Translations under genes and position numbers: made by a program
NCBI RefSeq assembly: GCF_029227915.1
Contig: NC_079883.1
Location: forward strand, 12,214,001 to 12,278,000
Source of the DNA: Hydractinia symbiolongicarpus
Taxonomy: Eukaryota; Cnidaria; Hydrozoa; Anthoathecata; Hydractiniidae
DNA: 64,000 nucleotides
Reading direction: 5' to 3'
Notes under the pieces: model-generated
What the model saw: only the letters and a program-made list of their open reading frames with translations
Told to the model about the DNA's origin: nothing
The model's database searches: none
In this document: piece by piece, positions 49,458-59,579 of the stretch
Position numbering within the stretch: the stretch's first letter is position 1
Layout of the letters: each line of letters begins with the position of its first letter

Positions 49458-49576
49458 GTCTACGGCCATACCACGATGAACACACCCGTTCTCGTCTGAT
49501 CACGGAAGTTAAGCATCGTCGGGCCGGGATAGTACTTGGATGGGGGACCGCCTGGGAACTCCCGGTGTCGTAGGCT
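49458..49576 (+). rRNA. 5S rRNA gene, copy 80 (majority sequence)
   Basis: Gene body is the majority sequence. The spacer has GAGGTCTTACC, also found in the F-type units. Confidence 0.97.
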
Positions 49577-49927
49577 TTTCATTTTCATTTGTTGCCTTTT
49601 CATTTCAATGGCGCTGTGATATATTTCTTGTTATAACAATTAAGGAACGTGGCGGTTGTTGAAAGTGTTTCCTATGACATTTTCCTACGACATTTTCAGG
49701 TGATAGTACGAGAAAAAAGAGCTTTCAAATGCATACAAACTCGATCTATTGCCGATCATCCAATAACCCTGACGGAATGGCAAATAAAATAAAATTCCGC
49801 CGCCTTCCGAGGACTTATATCGCAATCACGTTTCGTAACAGCCAAGCGAGGTCTTACCTTAGCGTTTAAGTCACCACCGACATTTGGCCGCGCAACTATT
49901 CTAAGCTCATTCATTTTGACTTAAGGA

Positions 49928-49953
49928 GGGGGCGAGCGCGGACGCAGGCCCCC
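49928..49953. repeat. G/C-rich inverted repeat at unit start (representative)
   Basis: GGGGGC and GCCCCC flank a 14-base loop at the start of the unit. The element recurs in most units. Copy 3 has GGGGAC with GTCCCC, which keeps the pairing, while copies 1, 13 and 16 have mismatched arms. Confidence 0.6.
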
Positions 49954-49974
49954 ACTACCAGAAATTGTACGGTC

Positions 49975-50015
49975 GAGTTACTGACGTTTGCAGTAATCGC
50001 AGAGGTCAGTAACTC
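49975..50015. repeat. Spacer hairpin, 11-bp perfect stem (representative)
   Basis: GAGTTACTGAC (49975-49985) and GTCAGTAACTC (50005-50015) are perfect inverted repeats around a 19-base loop, at -108 to -68 from the gene. It recurs in almost every unit. Copies 16, 29, 61 and 70 have a base change in an arm; copy 19 has lost the left arm. Its role is unknown; it could be a cruciform, a protein site or the relic of a mobile element. Confidence 0.85.
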
Positions 50016-50050
50016 AAAGAAATTAAATAAAAAAATTTGATCACAACGTC

Positions 50051-50060
50051 AAAATAAATT
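50051..50060 (+). promoter_or_regulatory. TATA-like block at -32 to -23 (representative)
   Basis: AAAATAAATT lies at the distance where arthropod 5S genes are known to have a TATA-like element that helps place the polymerase III start. It is kept in practically all units I read; copy 5 has AAAATGAATT. Confidence 0.6.
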
Positions 50061-50082
50061 GCACGTATTTGCCCCTACTAAT

Positions 50083-50201
50083 GTCTACGGCCATACCACG
50101 ATGAACACACCCGTTCTCGTCTGATCACGGAAGTTAAGCATCGTCGGGCCGGGATAGTACTTGGATGGGGGACCGCCTGGGAACTCCCGGTGTCGTAGGC
50201 T
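50083..50201 (+). rRNA. 5S rRNA gene, copy 81 (majority sequence; reference unit)
   Basis: The gene and the whole unit (49925-50549) match the majority sequence, so this unit is used for the representative spacer and promoter elements listed nearby. Confidence 0.98.
50132..50179 (+). promoter_or_regulatory. Internal control region of 5S gene (representative)
   Basis: By analogy with the type 1 RNA polymerase III promoter, box A is at about bases 50-64, the intermediate element at 67-72 and box C at 80-97, all bound by TFIIIA. These are positions inferred from the family, not mapped here. Recurrent array variants within or beside it are G66A, T73G, G89A, C92T and G93A. Confidence 0.7.
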
Positions 50202-50225
50202 TTTCATTTTCATTTGTTGCCTTTT
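50201..50225 (+). terminator. Three T4 runs after the gene (representative)
   Basis: TTTT occurs at 50201-50204, 50207-50210 and 50222-50225. The first, directly after GTAGGC, is the expected RNA polymerase III terminator and the other two could be back-ups. The first is reduced in copy 2 (T119C). Confidence 0.75.
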
Positions 50226-50252
50226 CATTTCAATGGCGCTGTGATATATTTC

Positions 50253-50264
50253 TTGTTATAACAA
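50253..50264. repeat. 12-bp palindrome TTGTTATAACAA (representative)
   Basis: A perfect palindrome about 50 bp past the gene. It is broken in lineage-specific ways: TTGTCATAAC (copies 2, 7, 9, 11, 62 and types A, B, B', F) and TTGTAATAAC (65, 68, 73, 74, 77). Confidence 0.7.
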
Positions 50265-50300
50265 TTAAGGAACGTGGCGGTTGTTGAAAGTGTTTCCTAT

Positions 50301-50322
50301 GACATTTTCCTACGACATTTTC
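50301..50322. repeat. Direct repeat GACATTTTC, 13 bp apart (representative)
   Basis: GACATTTTC occurs at 50301-50309 and 50314-50322, separated by CTAC. It is present in most units; copies 1 and 3 read GACATATTC in the first element. Confidence 0.7.
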
Positions 50323-50397
50323 AGGTGATAGTACGAGAAAAAAGAGCTTTCAAATGCATACAAACTCGATCTATTGCCGATCATCCAATAACCCTGA

Positions 50398-50424
50398 CGG
50401 AATGGCAAATAAAATAAAATTCCG
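50398..50424. repeat. CGGAAT/ATTCCG inverted repeat (representative)
   Basis: Six-base arms around a 15-base A-rich loop. Type C and copies 1 and 6 have TTTCCG in the right arm, which loses one pair. Confidence 0.5.
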
Positions 50425-50708
50425 CCGCCTTCCGAGGACTTATATCGCAATCACGTTTCGTAACAGCCAAGCGAGGTTTTACCTTAGCGTTTAAGTCACC
50501 ACCGACATTTGGCCGCGCAACTATTCTAAGCTCATTCATTTTGACTTAAGGAGGGGGCGAGCGCGGACGCAGGCCCCCACTACCAGAAATTGTACGGTCG
50601 AGTTACTGACGTTTGCAGTAATCGCAGAGGTCAGTAACTCAAAGAAATTAAATAAAAAAAATTTGATCACAACGTCAAAATAAATTGCACGTATTTGCCC
50701 CTACTAAT

Positions 50709-50827
50709 GTCTACGGCCATACCACGATGAACACACCCGTTCTCGTCTGATCACGGAAGTTAAGCATCGTCGGACCGGGAGAGTACTTGGATGGGGGACC
50801 GCCTGGGAACTCCCGGTGTCGTAGGCT
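50709..50827 (+). rRNA. 5S rRNA gene, copy 82 (G66A, T73G; type A)
   Basis: G66A is beside the intermediate element and T73G is in loop E, close to the TFIIIA contact region known from Xenopus. The spacer has TTGTCATAAC plus private ACATTCTCAGG and TTTTACGTTAG. Confidence 0.95.
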
Positions 50828-51333
50828 TTTCATTTTCATTTGTTGCCTTTTCATTTCAATGGCGCTGTGATATATTTCTTGTCATAACAATTAAGGAACG
50901 TGGCGGTTGTTGAAAGTGTTTCCTATGACATTTTCCTACGACATTCTCAGGTGATAGTACGAGAAAAAAGAGCTTTCAAATGCATACAAACTCGATCTAT
51001 TGCCGATCATCCAATAACCCTGACGGAATGGCAAATAAAATAAAATTCCGCCGCCTTCCGAGGACTTATATCGCAATCACGTTTCGTAACAGCCAAGCGA
51101 GGTTTTACGTTAGCGTTTAAGTCACCACCGACATTTGGCCGCGCAACTATTCTAAGCTCATTCATTTTGACTTAAGGAGGGGGCGAGCGCGGACGCAGGC
51201 CCCCACTACCAGAAATTGTATGGTCGAGTTACTGACGTTTGCAGTAATCGCAGAGGTCAGTAACTCAAAGAAATTAAATAAAAAAATTTGATCACAACGT
51301 CAAAATAAATTGCACGTATTTGCCCCTACTAAT

Positions 51334-51452
51334 GTCTACGGCCATACCACGATGAACACACCCGTTCTCGTCTGATCACGGAAGTTAAGCATCGTCGGGC
51401 CGGGATAGTACTTGGATGGGGGACCGCCTGGGAACTCCCGGTGTCGTAGGCT
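51334..51452 (+). rRNA. 5S rRNA gene, copy 83 (majority sequence; type B)
   Basis: Gene body is the majority sequence. B markers are GTATGGTC upstream and GTTTTCTATG and GTACAAG downstream. Confidence 0.97.
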
Positions 51453-51958
51453 TTTCATTTTCATTTGTTGCCTTTTCATTTCAATGGCGCTGTGATATAT
51501 TTCTTGTCATAACAATTAAGGAACGTGGCGGTTGTTGAAAGTGTTTTCTATGACATTTTCCTACGACATTTTCAGGTGATAGTACAAGAAAAAAGAGCTT
51601 TCAAATGCATACAAACTCGATCTATTGCCGATCATCCAATAACCCTGACGGAATGGCAAATAAAATAAAATTCCGCCGCCTTCCGAGGACTTATATCGCA
51701 ATCACGTTTCGTAACAGCCAAGCGAGGTTTTACCTTAGCGTTTAAGTCACCACCGACATTTGGCCGCGCAACTATTCTAAGCTCATTCATTTTGACTTAA
51801 GGAGGGGGCGAGCGCGGACGCAGGCCCCCACTACCAGAAATTGTACGGTCGAGTTACTGACGTTTGCAGTAATCGCAGAGGTCAGTAACTCAAAGAAATT
51901 AAATAAAAAAATTTGATCACAACGTCAAAATAAATTGCACGTATTTGCCCCTACTAAT

Positions 51959-52077
51959 GTCTACGGCCATACCACGATGAACACACCCGTTCTCGTTTGA
52001 TTACGGAAGTTAAGCATCGTCGGGCCGGGATAGTACTTGGATGGGGAACCGCCTGGGAACTCCCGGTGTCGCAGGCT
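51959..52077 (+). rRNA. 5S rRNA gene, copy 84 (C39T, C44T, G89A, T114C; type C)
   Basis: Four linked changes: two in loop C (CGTTTGATTACGG), one in the helix IV loop, and one that breaks A5-U114. The spacer has ACCTTGACGG and AAATTTCCG. The same set recurs in copies 91, 95 and 102. Confidence 0.94.
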
Positions 52078-52583
52078 TTTCATTTTCATTTGTTGCCTTT
52101 TCATTTCAATGGCGCTGTGATATATTTCTTGTTATAACAATTAAGGAACGTGGCGGTTGTTGAAAGTGTTTCCTATGACATTTTCCTACGACATTTTCAG
52201 GTGATAGTACGAGAAAAAAGAGCTTTCAAATGCATACAAACTCGATCTATTGCCGATCATCCAATAACCTTGACGGAATGGCAAATAAAATAAATTTCCG
52301 CCGCCTTCCGAGGACTTATATCGCAATCACGTTTCGTAACAGCCAAGCGAGGTTTTACCTTAGCGTTTAAGTCACCACCGACATTTGGCCGCGCAACTAT
52401 TCTAAGCTCATTCATTTTGACTTAAGGAGGGGGCGAGCGCGGACGCAGGCCCCCACTACCAGAAATTGTACGGTCGAGTTACTGACGTTTGCAGTAATCG
52501 CAGAGGTCAGTAACTCAAAGAAATTAAATAAAAAAATTTGATCACAACGTCAAAATAAATTGCACGTATTTGCCCCTACTAAT

Positions 52584-52702
52584 GTCTACGGCCATACCAC
52601 GATGAACACACACGTTCTCGTCTGATCACGGAAGTTAAGCATCGTCGGGCCGGGATAGTACTTGGATGGGGGACCGCCTGGGAACTCCCGGTGTCGTAGG
52701 CT
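52584..52702 (+). rRNA. 5S rRNA gene, copy 85 (C29A; type D)
   Basis: C29A breaks C29-G48 in helix III. The spacer has ATTGCAGATC. Confidence 0.95.
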
Positions 52703-53208
52703 TTTCATTTTCATTTGTTGCCTTTTCATTTCAATGGCGCTGTGATATATTTCTTGTTATAACAATTAAGGAACGTGGCGGTTGTTGAAAGTGTTTCCTA
52801 TGACATTTTCCTACGACATTTTCAGGTGATAGTACGAGAAAAAAGAGCTTTCAAATGCATACAAACTCGATCTATTGCAGATCATCCAATAACCCTGACG
52901 GAATGGCAAATAAAATAAAATTCCGCCGCCTTCCGAGGACTTATATCGCAATCACGTTTCGTAACAGCCAAGCGAGGTTTTACCTTAGCGTTTAAGTCAC
53001 CACCGACATTTGGCCGCGCAACTATTCTAAGCTCATTCATTTTGACTTAAGGAGGGGGCGAGCGCGGACGCAGGCCCCCACTACCAGAAATTGTACGGTC
53101 GAGTTACTGACGTTTGCAGTAATCGCAGAGGTCAGTAACTCAAAGAAATTAAATAAAAAAATTTGATCACAACGTCAAAATAAATTGCACGTATTTGCCC
53201 CTACTAAT

Positions 53209-53327
53209 GTCTACGGCCATACCACGATGAACACACCCGTTCTCGTCTGATCACGGAAGTTAAGCATCGTCGGGCCGGGATAGTACTTGGATGGGGGACT
53301 GCCTGGGAACTCCCGGTGTCGTATGCT
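53209..53327 (+). rRNA. 5S rRNA gene, copy 86 (C92T, G116T; type E)
   Basis: C92T gives a G85-U92 wobble in helix IV and G116T breaks C3-G116 in helix I (GTATGC). The spacer has CGCAGTCAC. Confidence 0.94.
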
Positions 53328-53833
53328 TTTCATTTTCATTTGTTGCCTTTTCATTTCAATGGCGCTGTGATATATTTCTTGTTATAACAATTAAGGAACG
53401 TGGCGGTTGTTGAAAGTGTTTCCTATGACATTTTCCTACGACATTTTCAGGTGATAGTACGAGAAAAAAGAGCTTTCAAATGCATACAAACTCGATCTAT
53501 TGCCGATCATCCAATAACCCTGACGGAATGGCAAATAAAATAAAATTCCGCCGCCTTCCGAGGACTTATATCGCAGTCACGTTTCGTAACAGCCAAGCGA
53601 GGTTTTACCTTAGCGTTTAAGTCACCACCGACATTTGGCCGCGCAACTATTCTAAGCTCATTCATTTTGACTTAAGGAGGGGGCGAGCGCGGACGCAGGC
53701 CCCCACTACCAGAAATTGTACGGTCGAGTTACTGACGTTTGCAGTACTCGCAGAGGTCAGTAACTCAAAGAAATTAAATAAAAAAATTTGATCACAACGT
53801 CAAAATAAATTGCACGTATTTGCCCCTACTAAT

Positions 53834-53952
53834 GTATACGGCCATACCACGATGAACACACCCGTTCTCGTCTGATCACGGAAGTTAAGCATCGTCGGAC
53901 CGGGATAGTACTTGGATGGGGGACCGCCTGGGAACTCCCGGTGTCGTAGGCT
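53834..53952 (+). rRNA. 5S rRNA gene, copy 87 (C3A, G66A; type F)
   Basis: C3A breaks C3-G116 in helix I, and G66A is as in type A. Hairpin loop GCAGTACTCG; spacer TTGTCATAAC, GAGGTCTTACC and GCCGTGCAAC. Confidence 0.94.
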
Positions 53953-54458
53953 TTTCATTTTCATTTGTTGCCTTTTCATTTCAATGGCGCTGTGATATAT
54001 TTCTTGTCATAACAATTAAGGAACGTGGCGGTTGTTGAAAGTGTTTCCTATGACATTTTCCTACGACATTTTCAGGTGATAGTACGAGAAAAAAGAGCTT
54101 TCAAATGCATACAAACTCGATCTATTGCCGATCATCCAATAACCCTGACGGAATGGCAAATAAAATAAAATTCCGCCGCCTTCCGAGGACTTATATCGCA
54201 ATCACGTTTCGTAACAGCCAAGCGAGGTCTTACCTTAGCGTTTAAGTCACCACCGACATTTGGCCGTGCAACTATTCTAAGCTCATTCATTTTGACTTAA
54301 GGAGGGGGCGAGCGCGGACGCAGGCCCCCACTACCAGAAATTGTACGGTCGAGTTACTGACGTTTGCAGTAATCGCAGAGGTCAGTAACTCAAAGAAATT
54401 AAATAAAAAAATTTGATCACAACGTCAAAATAAATTGCACGTATTTGCCCCTACTAAT

Positions 54459-54577
54459 GTCTACGGCCATACCACGATGAACACACCCGTTCTCGTCTGA
54501 TCACGGAAGTTAAGCATCGTCGGGCCGGGATAGTACTTGGATGGGGGACCGCCTGGGAACTCCCGGTGTCGTAGGCT
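54459..54577 (+). rRNA. 5S rRNA gene, copy 88 (majority sequence; type G)
   Basis: Gene body is the majority sequence and the unit is close to the reference. Confidence 0.97.
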
Positions 54578-55084
54578 TTTCATTTTCATTTGTTGCCTTT
54601 TCATTTCAATGGCGCTGTGATATATTTCTTGTTATAACAATTAAGGAACGTGGCGGTTGTTGAAAGTGTTTCCTATGACATTTTCCTACGACATTTTCAG
54701 GTGATAGTACGAGAAAAAAGAGCTTTCAAATGCATACAAACTCGATCTATTGCCGATCATCCAATAACCCTGACGGAATGGCAAATAAAATAAAATTCCG
54801 CCGCCTTCCGAGGACTTATATCGCAATCACGTTTCGTAACAGCCAAGCGAGGTTTTACCTTAGCGTTTAAGTCACCACCGACATTTGGCCGCGCAACTAT
54901 TCTAAGCTCATTCATTTTGACTTAAGGAGGCGGCGAGCGCGGACGCAGGCCCCCACTACCAGAAATTGTACGGTCGAGTTACTGACGTTTGCAGTAATCG
55001 CAGAGGTCAGTAACTCAAAGAAATTAAATAAAAAAAATTTGATCACAACGTCAAAATAAATTGCAAGTATTTGCCCCTACTAAT

Positions 55085-55203
55085 GTCTACGGCCATACCA
55101 CGATGAACACACCCGTTCTCGTCTGATCACGGAAGTTAAGCATCGTCGGACCGGGAGAGTACTTGGATGGGGGACCGCCTGGGAACTCCCGGTGTCGTAG
55201 GCT
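55085..55203 (+). rRNA. 5S rRNA gene, copy 89 (G66A, T73G; type A)
   Basis: Same gene changes and extra upstream A as copy 82. Private changes: GGAGGCGGCG at the unit start and TTGCAAGTAT before the gene. Confidence 0.95.
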
Positions 55204-55709
55204 TTTCATTTTCATTTGTTGCCTTTTCATTTCAATGGCGCTGTGATATATTTCTTGTCATAACAATTAAGGAACGTGGCGGTTGTTGAAAGTGTTTCCT
55301 ATGACATTTTCCTACGACATTTTCAGGTGATAGTACGAGAAAAAAGAGCTTTCAAATGCATACAAACTCGATCTATTGCCGATCATCCAATAACCCTGAC
55401 GGAATGGCAAATAAAATAAAATTCCGCCGCCTTCCGAGGACTTATATCGCAATCACGTTTCGTAACAGCCAAGCGAGGTTTTACCTTAGCGTTTAAGTCA
55501 CCACCGACATTTGGCCGCGCAACTATTCTAAGCTCATTCATTTTGACTTAAGGAGGGGGCGAGCGCGGACGCAGGCCCCCACTACCAGAAATTGTATGGT
55601 CGAGTTACTGACGTTTGCAGTAATCGCAGAGGTCAGTAACTCAAAGAAATTAAATAAAAAAATTTGATCACAACGTCAAAATAAATTGCACGTATTTGCC
55701 CCTTTTAAT

Positions 55710-55828
55710 GTCTACGGCAATACCACGATGAACACACCCGTTCTCGTCTGATCACGGAAGTTAAGCATCGTCGGGCCGGGATAGTACTTGGATGGGGGAC
55801 CGCCTGGGAACTCCCGGTGTCGTAGGCT
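55710..55828 (+). rRNA. 5S rRNA gene, copy 90 (C10A; type B')
   Basis: C10A is in loop A and private. The flank CCTTTTAATG distinguishes B' from B and puts a T4 run just before the start site. Confidence 0.95.
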
Positions 55829-56334
55829 TTTCATTTTCATTTGTTGCCTTTTCATTTCAATGGCGCTGTGATATATTTCTTGTCATAACAATTAAGGAAC
55901 GTGGCGGTTGTTGAAAGTGTTTTCTATGACATTTTCCTACGACATTTTCAGGTGATAGTACAAGAAAAAAGAGCTTTCAAATGCATACAAACTCGATCTA
56001 TTGCCGATCATCCAATAACCCTGACGGAATGGCAAATAAAATAAAATTCCGCCGCCTTCCGAGGACTTATATCGCAATCACGTTTCGTAACAGCCAAGCG
56101 AGGTTTTACCTTAGCGTTTAAGTCACCACCGACATTTGGCCGCGCAACTATTCTAAGCTCATTCATTTTGACTTAAGGAGGGGGCGAGCGCGGACGCAGG
56201 CCCCCACTACCAGAAATTGTACGGTCGAGTTACTGACGTTTGCAGTAATCGCAGAGGTCAGTAACTCAAAGAAATTAAATAAAAAAATTTGATCACAACG
56301 TCAAAATAAATTGCACGTATTTGCCCCTACTAAT

Positions 56335-56453
56335 GTCTACGGCCATACCACGATGAACACACCCGTTCTCGTTTGATTACGGAAGTTAAGCATCGTCGGG
56401 CCGGGATAGTACTTGGATGGGGAACCGCCTGGGAACTCCCGGTGTCGCAGGCT
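56335..56453 (+). rRNA. 5S rRNA gene, copy 91 (C39T, C44T, G89A, T114C; type C)
   Basis: Gene identical to copy 84, with the same two C spacer markers. Confidence 0.94.
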
Positions 56454-56960
56454 TTTCATTTTCATTTGTTGCCTTTTCATTTCAATGGCGCTGTGATATA
56501 TTTCTTGTTATAACAATTAAGGAACGTGGCGGTTGTTGAAAGTGTTTCCTATGACATTTTCCTACGACATTTTCAGGTGATAGTACGAGAAAAAAGAGCT
56601 TTCAAATGCATACAAACTCGATCTATTGCCGATCATCCAATAACCTTGACGGAATGGCAAATAAAATAAATTTCCGCCGCCTTCCGAGGACTTATATCGC
56701 AATCACGTTTCGTAACAGCCAAGCGAGGTTTTACCTTAGCGTTTAAGTCACCACCGACATTTGGCCGCGCAACTATTCTAAGCTCATTCATTTTGACTTA
56801 AGGAGGGGGCGAGCGCGGACGCAGGCCCCCACTACCAGAAATTGTACGGTCGAGTTACTGACGTTTGCAGTAATCGCAGAGGTCAGTAACTCAAAGAAAT
56901 TAAATAAAAAAAATTTGATCACAACGTCAAAATAAATTGCACGTATTTGCCCCTACTAAT

Positions 56961-57079
56961 GTCTACGGCCATACCACGATGAACACACCCGTTCTCGTCT
57001 GATCACGGAAGTTAAGCATCGTCGGACCGGGAGAGTACTTGGATGGGGGACCGCCTGGGAACTCCCGGTGTCGTAGGCT
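56961..57079 (+). rRNA. 5S rRNA gene, copy 92 (G66A, T73G; type A)
   Basis: Type A gene with the extra upstream A and TTGTCATAAC. It starts module 2. Confidence 0.95.
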
Positions 57080-57585
57080 TTTCATTTTCATTTGTTGCCT
57101 TTTCATTTCAATGGCGCTGTGATATATTTCTTGTCATAACAATTAAGGAACGTGGCGGTTGTTGAAAGTGTTTCCTATGACATTTTCCTACGACATTTTC
57201 AGGTGATAGTACGAGAAAAAAGAGCTTTCAAATGCATACAAACTCGATCTATTGCCGATCATCCAATAACCCTGACGGAATGGCAAATAAAATAAAATTC
57301 CGCCGCCTTCCGAGGACTTATATCGCAATCACGTTTCGTAACAGCCAAGCGAGGTTTTACCTTAGCGTTTAAGTCACCACCGACATTTGGCCGCGCAACT
57401 ATTCTAAGCTCATTCATTTTGACTTAAGGAGGGGGCGAGCGCGGACGCAGGCCCCCACTACCAGAAATTGTATGGTCGAGTTACTGACGTTTGCAGTAAT
57501 CGCAGAGGTCAGTAACTCAAAGAAATTAAATAAAAAAATTTGATCACAACGTCAAAATAAATTGCACGTATTTGCCCCTACTAAT

Positions 57586-57704
57586 GTCTACGGCCATACC
57601 ACGATGAACACACCCGTTCTCGTCTGATCACGAAAGTTAAGCATCGTCGGGCCGGGATAGTACTTGGATGGGGGACCGCCTGGGAACTCCCGGTGTCGTA
57701 GGCT
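57586..57704 (+). rRNA. 5S rRNA gene, copy 93 (G48A; type B)
   Basis: G48A (CACGAAAG) breaks C29-G48 in helix III and is shared only with copy 94. B spacer markers are present. Confidence 0.95.
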
Positions 57705-58210
57705 TTTCATTTTCATTTGTTGCCTTTTCATTTCAATGGCGCTGTGATATATTTCTTGTCATAACAATTAAGGAACGTGGCGGTTGTTGAAAGTGTTTTC
57801 TATGACATTTTCCTACGACATTTTCAGGTGATAGTACAAGAAAAAAGAGCTTTCAAATGCATACAAACTCGATCTATTGCCGATCATCCAATAACCCTGA
57901 CGGAATGGCAAATAAAATAAAATTCCGCCGCCTTCCGAGGACTTATATCGCAATCACGTTTCGTAACAGCCAAGCGAGGTTTTACCTTAGCGTTTAAGTC
58001 ACCACCGACATTTGGCCGCGCAACTATTCTAAGCTCATTCATTTTGACTTAAGGAGGGGGCGAGCGCGGACGCAGGCCCCCACTACCAGAAATTGTATGG
58101 TCGAGTTACTGACGTTTGCAGTAATCGCAGAGGTCAGTAACTCAAAGAAATTAAATAAAAAAATTTGATCACAACGTCAAAATAAATTGCACGTATTTGC
58201 CCCTACTAAT

Positions 58211-58329
58211 GTCTACGGCCATACCACGATGAACACACCCGTTCTCGTCTGATCACGAAAGTTAAGCATCGTCGGGCCGGGATAGTACTTGGATGGGGGA
58301 CCGCCTGGGAACTCCCGGTGTCGTAGGCT
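58211..58329 (+). rRNA. 5S rRNA gene, copy 94 (G48A; type B)
   Basis: I saw no difference from copy 93 in the gene and markers; this is the extra B unit from a recent single-unit duplication. Confidence 0.95.
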
Positions 58330-58835
58330 TTTCATTTTCATTTGTTGCCTTTTCATTTCAATGGCGCTGTGATATATTTCTTGTCATAACAATTAAGGAA
58401 CGTGGCGGTTGTTGAAAGTGTTTTCTATGACATTTTCCTACGACATTTTCAGGTGATAGTACAAGAAAAAAGAGCTTTCAAATGCATACAAACTCGATCT
58501 ATTGCCGATCATCCAATAACCCTGACGGAATGGCAAATAAAATAAAATTCCGCCGCCTTCCGAGGACTTATATCGCAATCACGTTTCGTAACAGCCAAGC
58601 GAGGTTTTACCTTAGCGTTTAAGTCACCACCGACATTTGGCCGCGCAACTATTCTAAGCTCATTCATTTTGACTTAAGGAGGGGGCGAGCGCGGACGCAG
58701 GCCCCCACTACCAGAAATTGTACGGTCGAGTTACTGACGTTTGCAGTAATCGCAGAGGTCAGTAACTCAAAGAAATTAAATAAAAAAATTTGATCACAAC
58801 GTCAAAATAAATTGCACGTATTTGCCCCTACTAAT

Positions 58836-58954
58836 GTCTACGGCCATACCACGATGAACACACCCGTTCTCGTTTGATTACGGAAGTTAAGCATCGTCGG
58901 GCCGGGATAGTACTTGGATGGGGAACCGCCTGGGAACTCCCGGTGTCGCAGGCT
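58836..58954 (+). rRNA. 5S rRNA gene, copy 95 (C39T, C44T, G89A, T114C; type C)
   Basis: Type C gene and spacer, matching copies 84, 91 and 102. Confidence 0.94.
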
Positions 58955-59460
58955 TTTCATTTTCATTTGTTGCCTTTTCATTTCAATGGCGCTGTGATAT
59001 ATTTCTTGTTATAACAATTAAGGAACGTGGCGGTTGTTGAAAGTGTTTCCTATGACATTTTCCTACGACATTTTCAGGTGATAGTACGAGAAAAAAGAGC
59101 TTTCAAATGCATACAAACTCGATCTATTGCCGATCATCCAATAACCTTGACGGAATGGCAAATAAAATAAATTTCCGCCGCCTTCCGAGGACTTATATCG
59201 CAATCACGTTTCGTAACAGCCAAGCGAGGTTTTACCTTAGCGTTTAAGTCACCACCGACATTTGGCCGCGCAACTATTCTAAGCTCATTCATTTTGACTT
59301 AAGGAGGGGGCGAGCGCGGACGCAGGCCCCCACTACCAGAAATTGTACGGTCGAGTTACTGACGTTTGCAGTAATCGCAGAGGTCAGTAACTCAAAGAAA
59401 TTAAATAAAAAAATTTGATCACAACGTCAAAATAAATTGCACGTATTTGCCCCTACTAAT

Positions 59461-59579
59461 GTCTACGGCCATACCACGATGAACACACACGTTCTCGTCT
59501 GATCACGGAAGTTAAGCATCGTCGGGCCGGGATAGTACTTGGATGGGGGACCGCCTGGGAACTCCCGGTGTCGTAGGCT
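59461..59579 (+). rRNA. 5S rRNA gene, copy 96 (C29A; type D)
   Basis: Helix III change C29A and ATTGCAGATC as in copy 85. Private GTCAGCACC in the spacer. Confidence 0.95.

Larger units (their letters stand above)
50202..50708. other. Intergenic spacer, representative of all spacers
   Basis: About 506 bp separate one gene from the next. From left to right it holds the T-rich terminator zone, a TTGTTATAACAA palindrome, a GACATTTTC direct repeat, a CGGAAT/ATTCCG inverted repeat, about 100 bp without evident structure, the G/C-rich inverted repeat, the 11-bp-stem hairpin, an A-rich block and the TATA-like element. No ORF, tRNA-like A/B boxes, snRNA or spliced-leader sequence was recognised. Apart from the exceptions listed separately, the other spacers hold the same content. 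Confidence 0.85.
50550..56801 (+). repeat. Higher-order repeat module 1: A B C D E F G A B' C
   Basis: Ten units (copies 82-91). Types are defined by linked gene and spacer variants: A = G66A, T73G and one extra A upstream; B = GTATGGTC, GTTTTCTATG and GTACAAG; B' = B plus CCTTTTAATG; C = C39T, C44T, G89A, T114C, ACCTTGACGG and AAATTTCCG; D = C29A and ATTGCAGATC; E = C92T, G116T and CGCAGTCAC; F = C3A, G66A, GCAGTACTCG and GCCGTGCAAC; G = majority gene. Confidence 0.92.

Noticed and set aside
49921-49932. TTAAGGAGGGGG resembling a bacterial ribosome binding site
   Set aside because: No start codon or ORF follows in any unit, and the array is eukaryotic.
49975-50015. Spacer hairpin as a rho-independent terminator
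   Set aside because: It is upstream of the gene, is not followed directly by a T run, and RNA polymerase III terminates at the T4 run after base 118.
50202-50708. A linked second RNA gene in the spacer (spliced leader, U snRNA or tRNA)
   Set aside because: Such linkages are known in some animals, but I found no recognisable tRNA A/B boxes, no donor-like leader followed by an Sm site, and no U snRNA core. A covariance-model search would be more sensitive than reading.
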